A stretch of DNA of 64,000 nt, taken from positions 1 to 64,000 of the forward strand of contig JACKFB010000005.1 in assembly GCA_020632695.1 (NCBI GenBank), read 5' to 3'. The notes below the pieces were generated by a model. It was not told where the DNA came from. It saw only the letters and a list, made by a program, of their open reading frames with translations, and did not search any database. The DNA is from Deltaproteobacteria bacterium (GTDB lineage Bacteria > Myxococcota_A > UBA9042 > PHBI01 > JACKFB01). The position numbers and the translations under genes are program-made. Position 1 is the first letter of the stretch, and every line of letters begins with the position of its first letter. Positions 25,151 through 34,348 of this stretch are shown one piece after another.

Positions 25151-25570
25151 ATGCGTAGCCCCGTCTCCGCAAGCTCGTCTTCGGTCGCCGCGACGCTGCC
25201 CGCCGTCGTGCTGGTCGTCGACGACGACCGCCAGATCCGGGAGCTGGCGCTGCGCGCGCTCGAGCGCCAGGGCTACGCGGTGCTGGCCGCCGCCAGCGGC
25301 CAGGAGGCCCTCGATCGCCTCGCCGATCCGCGGACGCGCGTGGACGTGATGCTCGTGGACATGAGCATGCCCGGCCTCACGGGCGTCCAGACGCTCGCGG
25401 CGGCCAAGGAGCGTCGCCCCGGCCTACCGGTCGCGCTGATGAGCGGCTACTCGGCCGACCAGCTCTGGCCCGGCCCGCGACCGGACTACGACGCCTTCCT
25501 GGACAAGCCCTTCGACCTCCGCGAGCTGGCCGCCTGCGTCGAGGGGATGCTCCCGCCGTCCCGGTCGTAG
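25151..25570 (+). CDS. Single-domain response regulator
   Basis: A 139-residue CheY-type receiver with no output domain. The acidic pocket is VVDDD (Asp24/25), the phosphoacceptor is Asp70 in MLVDMSMPG, the switch residue Ser98 is in LMSGYSAD, and Lys119 is in LDKPF. The N-terminus has a short Ser/Ala-rich leader. No histidine kinase is adjacent; the nearest signalling gene is the divergent Ser/Thr kinase. The 253-bp gap between them contains no other feature that I can recognise. Confidence 0.9.
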   Translation: MRSPVSASSSSVAATLPAVVLVVDDDRQIRELALRALERQGYAVLAAASGQEALDRLADPRTRVDVMLVDMSMPGLTGVQTLAAAKERRPGLPVALMSGYSADQLWPGPRPDYDAFLDKPFDLRELAACVEGMLPPSRS

Positions 25571-25574
25571 CCGC

Positions 25575-26132
25575 TCAGCCCCGCGGGAGCACCTCGACCA
25601 CCACCTGCGCCACGCCGGAGCGCAGCATGTCGAGCTTGCGCGCCGCGCCCTCGGACAGGTCGATGATCCGCTCGCCGCTGAAGGGGCCGCGATCGTTGAT
25701 GCGCACCACGATGGAGCGCCCGTTGCGGCGATTGGTCACCCGCACCGAGGTGCCGAAGGGGAGGTCCGGGTGGGCGGCCGTGAGGGCCTGGCGGTCGAAG
25801 GGCTCGCCGGAGGCGGTCGCCTTGCCCTGGAAGCCGCGGCCGTACCAGGAGGCCTTGCCCTGGATCCGCGCCTTGCGGGCGTCGCGCCGCTGGCGACTCT
25901 CGCCGCGCCGGGCCGCCGCCGCCTTCTCGGGCGCTGCAGCCTCGTCCGAGCCGCCGGCTTGGCGGGCTTCACCGCGCTCGTCTCCGCGCTCGTCTCCGCG
26001 CTCGGCGGGCCGCGCGTGGGGGGCGGCCGCGGCGGAGCCCGAGGGTGCGCTGAAGAACAGCGTCACGGCGAAGGACGCGATTCGCGCCAGTCCTCGCCAC
26101 ACAGACCGTGACGGCGGTGTGTGCAGGTGCAT
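25575..26132 (-). CDS. rlpA: RlpA-like septal ring protein (double-psi beta-barrel)
   Basis: A 185-residue secreted protein. A signal sequence (IASFAVTLFFSAPSGSAAAA) is followed by a low-complexity charged linker with repeated RGDE units (about 45-55). The RlpA barrel starts at about residue 92: GKASWYGRGFQGKATASGEP, then ALTAAHPDLPFGTSVRVTN and VRINDRGPF...RIIDLS. The family binds or cleaves denuded peptidoglycan at division sites. No SPOR domain is present. ATG with GAGGAGA upstream. It is divergent from the SIR2-TIR gene. Confidence 0.87.
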   Translation of the reverse strand: MHLHTPPSRSVWRGLARIASFAVTLFFSAPSGSAAAAPHARPAERGDERGDERGEARQAGGSDEAAAPEKAAAARRGESRQRRDARKARIQGKASWYGRGFQGKATASGEPFDRQALTAAHPDLPFGTSVRVTNRRNGRSIVVRINDRGPFSGERIIDLSEGAARKLDMLRSGVAQVVVEVLPRG

Positions 26133-26358
26133 GAGTCTCCTCGGTCGGGGGCCCGGTCCTTCGATCTGACCGCATCGCACCCCCACTGTCCAGGGTCGGG
26201 TCACGAGGCGCGCCCGTCCCGCCCGCCTCCAGCCGAAGTTGCCAGCTCGCGCGCCCGCCTCCAGACTGGTCGCCTCCCGAACCCCGAGCACCCGCGGGTC
26301 GCGCACCCTGGCGCCGCCCGCGACCGCGCGCGTCGCTCTCCGACCTCGAGCCCGCAGC

Positions 26359-27729
26359 ATGCCCCTCAGCTCCACCTTCGAGTGGGAAGACCTGCTCCTC
26401 TATATCGAGGACGGGCGCGTGGTCCCGGTGGTCGGCCGCGAGCTGCTGGTGGTGGAGCTCGACGGCGAGCGGACCCTGCTGGACCACTGGCTGGCGCGCC
26501 GCCTGGCCGAGAGCCTGCGCGTCGACAGCGCCGGCCTCCCCGAAGGCTTCGGCATCGACGCGGTCACCCACCGCTACCTCGAGGGGCGAGGCCGTCGACA
26601 GAGCATCTACGCCCGGCTGCGCGCCATCGTCGAGGAGCGCCCGCTCCCCATCCCGGAGCCCCTGCGCCAGCTCGCCGAGATCCGCGGCCTCTCGCTCTTC
26701 GTCTCCACCACCTTCGACGAGCTGCTGGTGCGCGCTCTCGACGAGGTCCGTTGCGGCGGCGACCAGCGCACGCTCTCGATGGCATGGTCACCCTTCACAC
26801 CGCTGATGGACCTGGGGCCCACCCCGCCCACGCCCGAGCAGCCGGCGGTCATGCGCATCTTCGGCGCCCTCAGCAGCATGCCCGACTACGCCGCCACCGA
26901 TGAGGACACCCTCGAGTTCCTGCACCAGCTCCAGTCCGAGGCCCAGCAGCCGCCGAACCTCTTCGACGCGCTGGCCCAGAGCTACCTGCTCTTCCTCGGC
27001 TGCGGCTTCCCCGACTGGTTGGCCCGCTTCTTCATCCGCATCGTCAAGCACGAGCGCTTCCTCAACCCGCGCGCGGTGGCCGAGCTGGTCGTGGAGTCGC
27101 GGCTGCGCGACGAGGTGGCCCTGTCGAGCTTCCTGAAGCTCTACCAGACCGAGATCTTCGCCGAGGGCGACGCCGTCGCCTTCATCGCCGAGCTGCACCG
27201 CCGCTGGCTGGAGCGCCAGGCCGCGCGCACGCCGCCTCCCCGCGAGCGGGCGCCCGGGCCGCGGGAGCCTGCCCCCCAGCTCGAGGAGGACGCGGTGTTC
27301 CTCAGCTACGCCCGCGAGGATCGCGACGCGGTGCGCCGCTTCCGCGACGCCTTCGACGCCGCGGGCATCGCGACCTGGTTCGACGAGCGCGAGATCCAGG
27401 GCGGCGAGCGCTGGGAGCGCGAGATCCACGCGAACCTGCGCCGCTGCGCGCTCTTCGTGCCCTTCATCTCCGAGCACACCGAGCGACGCCTCGACGCCTG
27501 GTTCCGCGTCGAGTGGCACGCGGCGGTCCAGCGCCTGCCGCGGCTGGACGACTCGGTGGTGTTCCTGGTGCCCGTGGTCCTCGGCCTGGACGCCGACGCC
27601 GTCGCGCACGTGCCCGACGCCTTCCGCGACGTGCACTGGACGCTCGCCGCCGACGCGGCGCCGCCGCAGGCCCTGGTCGACACGGTGCGGCGCGAGATCC
27701 GCCGCAAGCGAGCCCAGAATGTCTTCTGA
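26359..27729 (+). CDS. Degenerate SIR2-like + TIR domain protein
   Basis: 456 residues. Residues 10-285 look like a SIR2-like domain whose key positions are altered: VPVVGREL replaces the GAG loop, STTFDELL replaces TTNYD, and MRIFGALS replaces the catalytic HG. DEDTLEFLHQLQ and LLFLGCGFPDW are the conserved later blocks. A Pro/Arg linker (about 290-306) leads to a TIR domain (311-456): AVFLSYAREDRDAVRRFRDA, IATWFDEREIQGGERWEREI, and WFRVEWHAAV, where Glu385 is the likely NADase glutamate. The 3' end overlaps the STAND gene by 11 bp, so the two form one unit. The likely role is an effector that consumes NAD+ when the STAND partner is triggered (inference). The ribosome-binding site is weak. 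Confidence 0.85.
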   Translation: MPLSSTFEWEDLLLYIEDGRVVPVVGRELLVVELDGERTLLDHWLARRLAESLRVDSAGLPEGFGIDAVTHRYLEGRGRRQSIYARLRAIVEERPLPIPEPLRQLAEIRGLSLFVSTTFDELLVRALDEVRCGGDQRTLSMAWSPFTPLMDLGPTPPTPEQPAVMRIFGALSSMPDYAATDEDTLEFLHQLQSEAQQPPNLFDALAQSYLLFLGCGFPDWLARFFIRIVKHERFLNPRAVAELVVESRLRDEVALSSFLKLYQTEIFAEGDAVAFIAELHRRWLERQAARTPPPRERAPGPREPAPQLEEDAVFLSYAREDRDAVRRFRDAFDAAGIATWFDEREIQGGERWEREIHANLRRCALFVPFISEHTERRLDAWFRVEWHAAVQRLPRLDDSVVFLVPVVLGLDADAVAHVPDAFRDVHWTLAADAAPPQALVDTVRREIRRKRAQNVF

Positions 27730-30700
27730 GGGCGCCGCCGACACGAGCTCCCAGACGCGCCTGGACCGCAACAACCCGTTTCTGGGGCTCGAGGCCTTCG
27801 GCGAGGGCGACGCCGCCTGGTTCCACGGTCGCGACGCCGACGAGGAGGCCCTGGCGCAGCTCTTGCGGCGCAACGGGCCGGCGGTGGTCTACGGCGCGTC
27901 GGGGCTCGGCAAGACCTCGCTCTTGCGCGCGGGCCTCTTCCCGCGGCTGCGCGAGATGGGGATGTTCCCCATCTACGTGCGCGTGGTGCACCAGGACGGC
28001 GTGCGCTCGCCGCTCGGGCAGATCCGCGACCGCATCGCCTCGGAGCTCGACGCGCACCGCGTGGACGCCGAGCCCCCCGGCGAGGGGACGACGCTGTGGG
28101 AGTACTTCCACCAGACGCCGCTGTGGGACGCCCGGAATCGGCTGCTGACGCCGGTGCTGGTCTTCGACCAGTTCGAGGAGCTCTTCACCCTGGGCCGGCG
28201 TGCCCCCGGGCGCGAGGCGCTGCTCACCGAGCTCACCGATCTGATCGAGAACCACATCCCCCGCTCGGTGCGGGCCCGGGTCGAGGCTGGCGAGGCGACC
28301 TTGCCCGCCTCCTACGAGCGCCCCAAGGCCAAGGTGGTGCTGAGCCTCCGCGAGGACTACCTGCCGCACCTCGCCGGCCTGCACGCCCGCATGCCGTCCC
28401 TGCGCCAGAACCAGTACCGGCTGCTCCCGCTCACGGGCTCCGGCGCGCTCGAGGCGGTGCTGCAGCCCGGGGCCGATATCATCGCGCCGGCGGTGGCCAC
28501 CGACATCGTGCGCTTCGTCGCGTCGGCCGGCGTCCACGCCAACGACGACGCCCCGAACGGCTCGGAGCTGTCCGAGCTGCGGGTGGAGCCCTCGCTGCTG
28601 AGCCTGGTGTGCCGCGAGTTGAACCTGCGGCGCCAACGCCTGGGCGCCGCGAAGATCAGCGCCGAGCTGCTGGCGGGGTCCCGCGAGACCATCCTGCGCG
28701 ACTTCTACGAGCGCGTCACCGCGGAGTTGGGGCCGGAGGTGCGCGCCTTCATCGAGGACCGGCTGCTGACGGCGGGCGGCTACCGCACCACCATCGCGCT
28801 GCAGGACGCGCTGGCGCAGCCGGGCGTCGACGAGGAGGTCATCGCGGCGCTGGTGGACGGCCGGCTGGTGCGGCGCGAGGAGCGGCTGGGGATCCCGCAC
28901 ATCGAGCTGGTCCACGACGTGATGGCGCGCTTCGTCCAGGAGAGCCGGGACCGGCGGCGCGACGAGGCGGGGAAGCTGGCCGAGGAGCAGGCGCGGTGGC
29001 GGCGCTTCAAGGGATACGCGTCGACGGCGGTGACGGTGCTGACGATCCTGCTGGGCGTCGCCGGGTACTGGGCGTGGCGCAACGGCGTGGAGGCCGCCGA
29101 CAACTTCCAGGAGCTGACGGAGCAGGCCAAGCGAGGCGAGCAGGCCAGGGCGCAGGCCCAGACCCGCGCGATGGAGAAGCTCGTGACCACGCTGGCGACG
29201 CTGGCGGGCGGCGATCTGGCGCGGGGAGAGCGGTCGGCCGCCGTGGCGCGCCTGGCCCTGGCCCGCGACGTGGGGGGCGACGCCAGCATCCAGCCCCAGG
29301 TGCGGACCTGGGTGGAGGCGCGGGTGTTCGGGCCGCTGCAGGACCTGCTGCGCGCCGACTCCAGCCTCCAGGGGCGGGTCGCCAGCGTGGTGATCAGCCC
29401 TGACGGGCAGGACGCGGTGCTCCTCGGGGCCGACGGCAGCGCGAGGGTGTGCAGCGCCGGTGAGGAGGGCCTGGGGGAGGGCACGCAGTTCTTCGCGTTG
29501 CCCGTGGAGACGGAAGACGAGGAAGCACCGCAGCGGCCGCGCGCGCCGGCTTCGGACGAGGTGCTGGAGGCGCCGGCCCAGGCGCACCTCGTCAAGGCGG
29601 CGTGGAGCGGGGACGCGCGGCGCATCGTGGTGGCGGACGACCTGGGGCGCATCGATCGGCGGAGCCTGGCCCGGCCGGAAGGTGGCGCCGGGGAGGCCAG
29701 GTGGGTGCTCGGCTCGAGCGGGGCTGTCTGGGCCGACGTCGAGCCGCCGGAGGTCGAGCAGCTCGTCAGCGACGGGACCGGCGACACGGTGGCGGTACGC
29801 GCACCCAACAGCCGCGGCGCGGTGGTGACGGTGCTGCGGGCGGGCGCGCACGAGGGTGGCCCGGCCGAGGTGCTGCGGGCACCTTCGCCCATGGGCGACG
29901 TCGCCGAGCTGGCGCTGGACGACGCCGGACGGTGGCTGGCCATCGCGAGCCGCAAGCAGAAGGCGCTGCTGCTCTGGGATCTGGCCGAGCCCGCGCGCGA
30001 CGCGGCGTGGAGGCTGGACGCCGAGCCCTCGTCCCTGGTGATGAGCGCCGACGGGACGAAGGTGCTGGTGGGGGACATGCGCGGGCGGCTCTTCCTGGTG
30101 CGGAGCGGCGAGCGCGGGGGCCCGGTACGCCTCGACCCGACCTGGGACTCGCCCATCCTGGGGCTCGCCGCGGACCCGTCGCTGGAGCGCGCGCTGGTGC
30201 GCCCACAGTCGGGGCCGGTGGTGTTGCTGGCGGCCCCGCCGGGTGAGGGCGCCGCCTGGCCCGTCGTCTCCCGCTTCGTCGGGCACCGCGGGAAGGTGCG
30301 CTCGGCCCGCCTCGGGGGACCCGCCCGGAGCCTGGTGATCACGTCGAGCAGCGCCGACGGCACGGTGCGCGTCTGGGAGGCCGCCAGCGGCGCGCTCATC
30401 GAGCAGCACGCCCACGAGGGCAGCGACGTGCTCTCCTGGCTGATGCGCGACGGGCGACTGGCGCTCAGCCTCGCCGACGACGGCGCGCTGCGGGTGTGGG
30501 ACCGGGACTCCGGCCTCGCGGCCGCCGAGGGCCGCCAGCTCTCGTCCGGCGCCGCGACGCCCTCGGCCATCCCTGACGGCGCCGAGCTCGGCACGCACCC
30601 CGGCGCTGGCGAGCACGCGCCGGTCTTCGCGCCCGGTGACGACGCCCTGCTGACCTGGTCGTCGGATCGGAAGGTCATGGTGTGGCGGCGCACGGGCCCG

Positions 30701-33457
30701 GCCTGGCATCGCGTCGGCTGCGCCAACGTGCGGCTGGCAGGCGACGAGCCCACCCTGGCGTTCGCCGCGGACGGCAAGGCCGTGGAGATCACCACCCGCG
30801 CTGGGAGCCGCTGCCGCTGGAAGGCCCCCCTGGAGCCTGCGTCGGGCCCCGCGGACTGCTCGACGTCGGTGGAGTGCGGGCCTCCCGAGGGCGCCGCACG
30901 CGCGCAGCGAGGTCGCCCGCACGGGGCCGCGGCCGCACCCGCGCCTGAGGAGCGCTCCGCAGAGCCCCCGCCCGCACTGCGCCGGCTGCGCGCGCGCGGC
31001 GACGGGAGCGTCGCGCTGCTGGGCCCCGACGGCGAGACGGAGCTGGTCCTGGTCGGGCACAGCGGCGAGGTGGGCTCCCTGGCGCTGAGCCCTGACGGGC
31101 GCCTGGCTCTCAGCGCCGCCAGCGACGGCACCGTGCGGGTCTGGGACATCTCCCGTGGCCGCGCCCTGGCGGTGTGGGGCGGCGCGAGCCGAGGCCCGAC
31201 CTCGGCCGCCTGGTCACCGAGCGGTCGCGCCATCGCCTGGGTCGGGCCCGACGGGAAGCTCTCCATCGTGGCGACGCCGCCGCTGGACGAGACGACCCCG
31301 CCGACCGCGCCGCACCGGGCGTGCGTGCTCGGCCACACCGCGCGCGTCACGGCGCTGGCCTTCTCGCCCGCCCGGCGTTCCCTGGCCTCGGGCGGCGCCG
31401 ACGGCTGCATCATCCTGCAGCCCGTGGAGCAGGATGGACTCCCGACCACGATGGCCCTGGCCGAGCCGGTGCGCGGGCTGCGCTTCTTCGACCGGGAGCT
31501 GCTGCTCAGCTCGGGCCCCACGCCACGGATCTGGAACGCCGTCTCGGGCCGGCTGGTGGGCGCGCTCCCGGCGGCCGACGGGGGGCCCGTGCGCTTCGCT
31601 CGCGTCGACCCCAGCGGCAGCCGCGTCCTGACGGTGGACGCCCGCGGTGGGGTGACCGAGTGGTCTGTGGCCGCGCGCGGGGCGGGGACGGTCAGCGCGG
31701 CGGCGTCCTGGCGGCTGCCCTTCGCCGGGCGGGTCGGCAGCGTGACGGCCGTCGCGGCCAGTACGGTCGGCGCGCGATACGCCATCGGCGACGAGGCGGG
31801 CGGGGTGCGGGTGGGCGGGGCCGACGACGAGGCTGTCCCGACGCTGCTGCCGCAGCCCGAGGGCCCCGTGCGGGCGTTGGACTTCGACCACGCGGGTCGG
31901 CTCTTGCTGGTCGTGACCCCATCGCGGGTGCGACTCCACGACCTCGCCCGGGAGGGGGCGGCCGACCCCCTGGAGCTTCCGTTGGAAGGCGCCCGGGCAG
32001 TCGATCTGGCGCCGGCAGGAGACCAGCTCATCGCGGCCTTCGACGACGGGCGCGTCGAGATCTGGGCGCTGGGGCTGACGCCCCATCGGCTCTACGCCCG
32101 CCCGCTCGAAGCCGAGGAGGTGAGCTTCGCCGCCGAGTCGGGCGGCCGCGCCCTGGCGTGGAGCCCGCACAGCGCCGGCGCCTTCCTGATCACGCCGGGG
32201 CCGGACCCGGCCGGCTACGCCACCTACGAGCTGGCGCTGCCGGACCGGCTGCTGGCGGCCGCGGTCACGCGGGACGGGCGCAGCGTGGCGACGTCGGCGG
32301 TGCGCACCGTGGCCATCTGGAGCGGAGACGACCTGTCCCAGCCGCTGCTGGCGTCGGAGCTGGAGGGTCCCCGCTTCGCGCAGACCCTGGGCTTCAGCCG
32401 CGACGGCGCGCTGCTGCTGGCCGGGTTCGGCACGCCGCCGGGCGGGGAGAACGCGCTGGCCGCGTTCGAGGCCTCCGGCCTGGGGGAGGTGGGGGCGCCC
32501 GACTCGGCCGAGGCCTGGCTCATCCGCGTCGCGGCGGACGGCGAGCGGGCGGCGGCGTTGGGAGGGCAGCTCGTCACCACCTGGGCGCCGGGGAGCCACG
32601 AGGTGCAGCGCACCCTGTCGCATCGCGGCGAGCTGCCGGTGGAGGTCGCCTTCGGCCCGGGCCCCGAGCGGATGCTGACGCTGACCGAGTCGGGCACCGC
32701 CCGTGTCTGGAGGGTGGGCGACGAGGGCGCGGAGGGGGCGGAGGGCACGCTGGAGCGCGCGCTCTGGCCCATCACGATGCTCGAGGCCCTGTGGACACCC
32801 GACGGCGCGCGGGTCGTGACGGCTTCGCGCGACGGGCGCCTCGAGCTCTGGGCGGCGGGCGACCTGCGGGCGCCGGTCGACACGGCGGCGCTCGGCGGGG
32901 GCTTCCGCGTGTCGGCGACGGCGGCGAGCCCTGCTGCCGACGCGGTGGCGCTGGGTACCACGGCGGGCGAGGTGATCCGCTGGCGGATCTCGGCCGCGCC
33001 GGAAGCGGCGGAGCAAGCGGCCTTGCGGAAGTTCGCGCCTCCCCACGGGCGACCGGTGGCCGCGGTGGCCGTGGGCCGCGACCGCGTGGCGAGCGCTTCA
33101 GCGGACGGCGACCTGCGTCTGTGGACCAGCGACGGGACCCTCCTGGCGCAGCACGGCCTGCAGGGCGAGCGCGTCACGGCGCTGGCGTTCCTCGACGCCG
33201 AGGGGCTGCTGCTGGTGAGCACCGACACGGGCTTCGTGCGCGGCTACACCGCCCGAGCCGGCGCGCCGCTCTTCGCCATCGACACCGGGCTGGCGCCGGT
33301 GGGAGCCCTCGCCGTCGACCCCGGGGCCCGCTGGCTGGTGAGCGCCAGCGGCCCTGGCGGCGTCCGGGCCTGGCCGATGGCGCTGCCGCGGGGCGAGGTG
33401 GCGCGACTGCTGGAGCTGCTGGCGCCGCGGCGCGCCGCCGCTTCCGACGAGGAGTGA
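27719..33457 (+). CDS. Giant STAND NTPase with transmembrane helix and WD40 propeller domains
   Basis: 1,912 residues. An N-terminal NPFLGLEAFGEGDAAWFHGR leads into an nSTAND P-loop NTPase with Walker A GASGLGKT (59-66), Walker B VLVFDQFEEL (Asp150), and the sensor-like block VVLSLREDYLPHLAG. The helical part ends near HIELVHDVMARFVQESRDRR. A charged helix and a single transmembrane segment (about 434-452) follow. Next is a helical spacer of about 90 residues, then about 1,370 residues of WD40-type blades (DGTVRVWEAASG, GHSGEVGSLALSPDGRLALS, GHTARVTALAFSPARRSL). The likely layout is NTPase in the cytoplasm, with the propellers on the other side of the membrane or on a membrane-bound scaffold. 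It overlaps the SIR2-TIR gene and is a candidate sensor for it. Confidence 0.88.
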   Translation: MSSEGAADTSSQTRLDRNNPFLGLEAFGEGDAAWFHGRDADEEALAQLLRRNGPAVVYGASGLGKTSLLRAGLFPRLREMGMFPIYVRVVHQDGVRSPLGQIRDRIASELDAHRVDAEPPGEGTTLWEYFHQTPLWDARNRLLTPVLVFDQFEELFTLGRRAPGREALLTELTDLIENHIPRSVRARVEAGEATLPASYERPKAKVVLSLREDYLPHLAGLHARMPSLRQNQYRLLPLTGSGALEAVLQPGADIIAPAVATDIVRFVASAGVHANDDAPNGSELSELRVEPSLLSLVCRELNLRRQRLGAAKISAELLAGSRETILRDFYERVTAELGPEVRAFIEDRLLTAGGYRTTIALQDALAQPGVDEEVIAALVDGRLVRREERLGIPHIELVHDVMARFVQESRDRRRDEAGKLAEEQARWRRFKGYASTAVTVLTILLGVAGYWAWRNGVEAADNFQELTEQAKRGEQARAQAQTRAMEKLVTTLATLAGGDLARGERSAAVARLALARDVGGDASIQPQVRTWVEARVFGPLQDLLRADSSLQGRVASVVISPDGQDAVLLGADGSARVCSAGEEGLGEGTQFFALPVETEDEEAPQRPRAPASDEVLEAPAQAHLVKAAWSGDARRIVVADDLGRIDRRSLARPEGGAGEARWVLGSSGAVWADVEPPEVEQLVSDGTGDTVAVRAPNSRGAVVTVLRAGAHEGGPAEVLRAPSPMGDVAELALDDAGRWLAIASRKQKALLLWDLAEPARDAAWRLDAEPSSLVMSADGTKVLVGDMRGRLFLVRSGERGGPVRLDPTWDSPILGLAADPSLERALVRPQSGPVVLLAAPPGEGAAWPVVSRFVGHRGKVRSARLGGPARSLVITSSSADGTVRVWEAASGALIEQHAHEGSDVLSWLMRDGRLALSLADDGALRVWDRDSGLAAAEGRQLSSGAATPSAIPDGAELGTHPGAGEHAPVFAPGDDALLTWSSDRKVMVWRRTGPAWHRVGCANVRLAGDEPTLAFAADGKAVEITTRAGSRCRWKAPLEPASGPADCSTSVECGPPEGAARAQRGRPHGAAAAPAPEERSAEPPPALRRLRARGDGSVALLGPDGETELVLVGHSGEVGSLALSPDGRLALSAASDGTVRVWDISRGRALAVWGGASRGPTSAAWSPSGRAIAWVGPDGKLSIVATPPLDETTPPTAPHRACVLGHTARVTALAFSPARRSLASGGADGCIILQPVEQDGLPTTMALAEPVRGLRFFDRELLLSSGPTPRIWNAVSGRLVGALPAADGGPVRFARVDPSGSRVLTVDARGGVTEWSVAARGAGTVSAAASWRLPFAGRVGSVTAVAASTVGARYAIGDEAGGVRVGGADDEAVPTLLPQPEGPVRALDFDHAGRLLLVVTPSRVRLHDLAREGAADPLELPLEGARAVDLAPAGDQLIAAFDDGRVEIWALGLTPHRLYARPLEAEEVSFAAESGGRALAWSPHSAGAFLITPGPDPAGYATYELALPDRLLAAAVTRDGRSVATSAVRTVAIWSGDDLSQPLLASELEGPRFAQTLGFSRDGALLLAGFGTPPGGENALAAFEASGLGEVGAPDSAEAWLIRVAADGERAAALGGQLVTTWAPGSHEVQRTLSHRGELPVEVAFGPGPERMLTLTESGTARVWRVGDEGAEGAEGTLERALWPITMLEALWTPDGARVVTASRDGRLELWAAGDLRAPVDTAALGGGFRVSATAASPAADAVALGTTAGEVIRWRISAAPEAAEQAALRKFAPPHGRPVAAVAVGRDRVASASADGDLRLWTSDGTLLAQHGLQGERVTALAFLDAEGLLLVSTDTGFVRGYTARAGAPLFAIDTGLAPVGALAVDPGARWLVSASGPGGVRAWPMALPRGEVARLLELLAPRRAAASDEE

Positions 33458-33464
33458 GGGGCGG

Positions 33465-34334
33465 CTACATCGAGTCGCTGCTGTCGTCGGGGCAGCTGGT
33501 GCCGGGGCAGTTGGTCGTGAAGGCGATGCCCAGGTGGCGAAACCAGGCCTTCTCGGCGCCGTCGTTGACCGTCCACGCGTTGACCAGGAAGCCGCGCTGG
33601 CGCCAGGCGGCGACGCGCTCGGCCGAGACCAGGTCGCGGTGCGGCTCGATGAGGCCCACACCCAGCCAGTGGGGCAGCCAGAAGGACATCAGCACGCGGT
33701 CGACCAGGGCCACCCCCGTGGCGTCGGGGCGGATCGCCAGCGCGGTGACCAGCCGCGGCTCGCGGGAGCGCAGCGCGTAGAGCACCTGCGGATAGAAGGA
33801 CGACGCGAACACGTGGCCGAAGGCGTCGTGGCGGGCGAGGGTGGCGGCGATCGCCTCGGAGACGGCGGCGCGGTCGACGTCCTTCACGTCGAGCTCGACG
33901 GCCAGGCCCAGCTCGGAGGCCAGGGCCACCGCCTCGTCCAGGGTGGGGATGCGCTCGCCCGAGCAGCCGGCGAGGGCCCCGCAGGCGTCCAGCGCGCGCG
34001 CCTCGGCCAGGGTGAGCGCGTCGACGCGGCCGTAGCCCTCGGTGGTGCGGTCCACGGTCTCGTCGTGCAGGATCACCGCCTGCCCGTCGGCCGTGAGGCG
34101 CACGTCCAGCTCGACGGCGCGCACACCCGCCCGCGCCGCCGCCCGGATCGCCGCCAGGGTGTTCTCCGGCGTGCCGCCGCCGCTCTGGGCGCGGTGGGCG
34201 AAGACCAACCCGGCGAAGCGGCCGGCGCCCGGCGAGGGTGGCAGCGCGCAGGCCGCCTGCAGCGTCCAGCCCAGGGCGAGCGCGCCCAGCGCCGTCCAGC
34301 AGAGCGCGATGAAGACGCGGTGGATGGCCCGCAT
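33465..34334 (-). CDS. Glycerophosphodiester phosphodiesterase
   Basis: A 289-residue TIM-barrel phosphodiesterase that releases glycerol-3-phosphate from glycerophosphodiesters. The active-site residues are visible: His47-Arg48 (VFAHRAQSGGGTPENT), Glu75 and Asp77 (VELDVRLTADG), and His90 (ILHDETVDRTT). A hydrophobic N-terminus (VFIALCWTALGALALGWTL) suggests a signal anchor, so it probably acts in the periplasm. The frame is open far upstream across the next gene, but the ATG at 34334 gives the secretion signal. It is 14 nt after the VWA lipoprotein stop. Confidence 0.88.
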   Translation of the reverse strand: MRAIHRVFIALCWTALGALALGWTLQAACALPPSPGAGRFAGLVFAHRAQSGGGTPENTLAAIRAAARAGVRAVELDVRLTADGQAVILHDETVDRTTEGYGRVDALTLAEARALDACGALAGCSGERIPTLDEAVALASELGLAVELDVKDVDRAAVSEAIAATLARHDAFGHVFASSFYPQVLYALRSREPRLVTALAIRPDATGVALVDRVLMSFWLPHWLGVGLIEPHRDLVSAERVAAWRQRGFLVNAWTVNDGAEKAWFRHLGIAFTTNCPGTSCPDDSSDSM

Positions 34335-34348
34335 CGCCCGCCCGGCGC

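Noticed and set aside
27464..31060. Minus-strand frame of about 1,200 codons opposite the STAND gene
   Set aside because: It is a high-GC antisense shadow with low-complexity His/Arg/Pro composition and no domain, whereas the plus strand has Walker motifs and WD40 repeats.
26359..33457. Prophage or integrative element around the SIR2-TIR/STAND pair
   Set aside because: No integrase, transposase, attachment-site repeat or phage structural gene was seen in the window.
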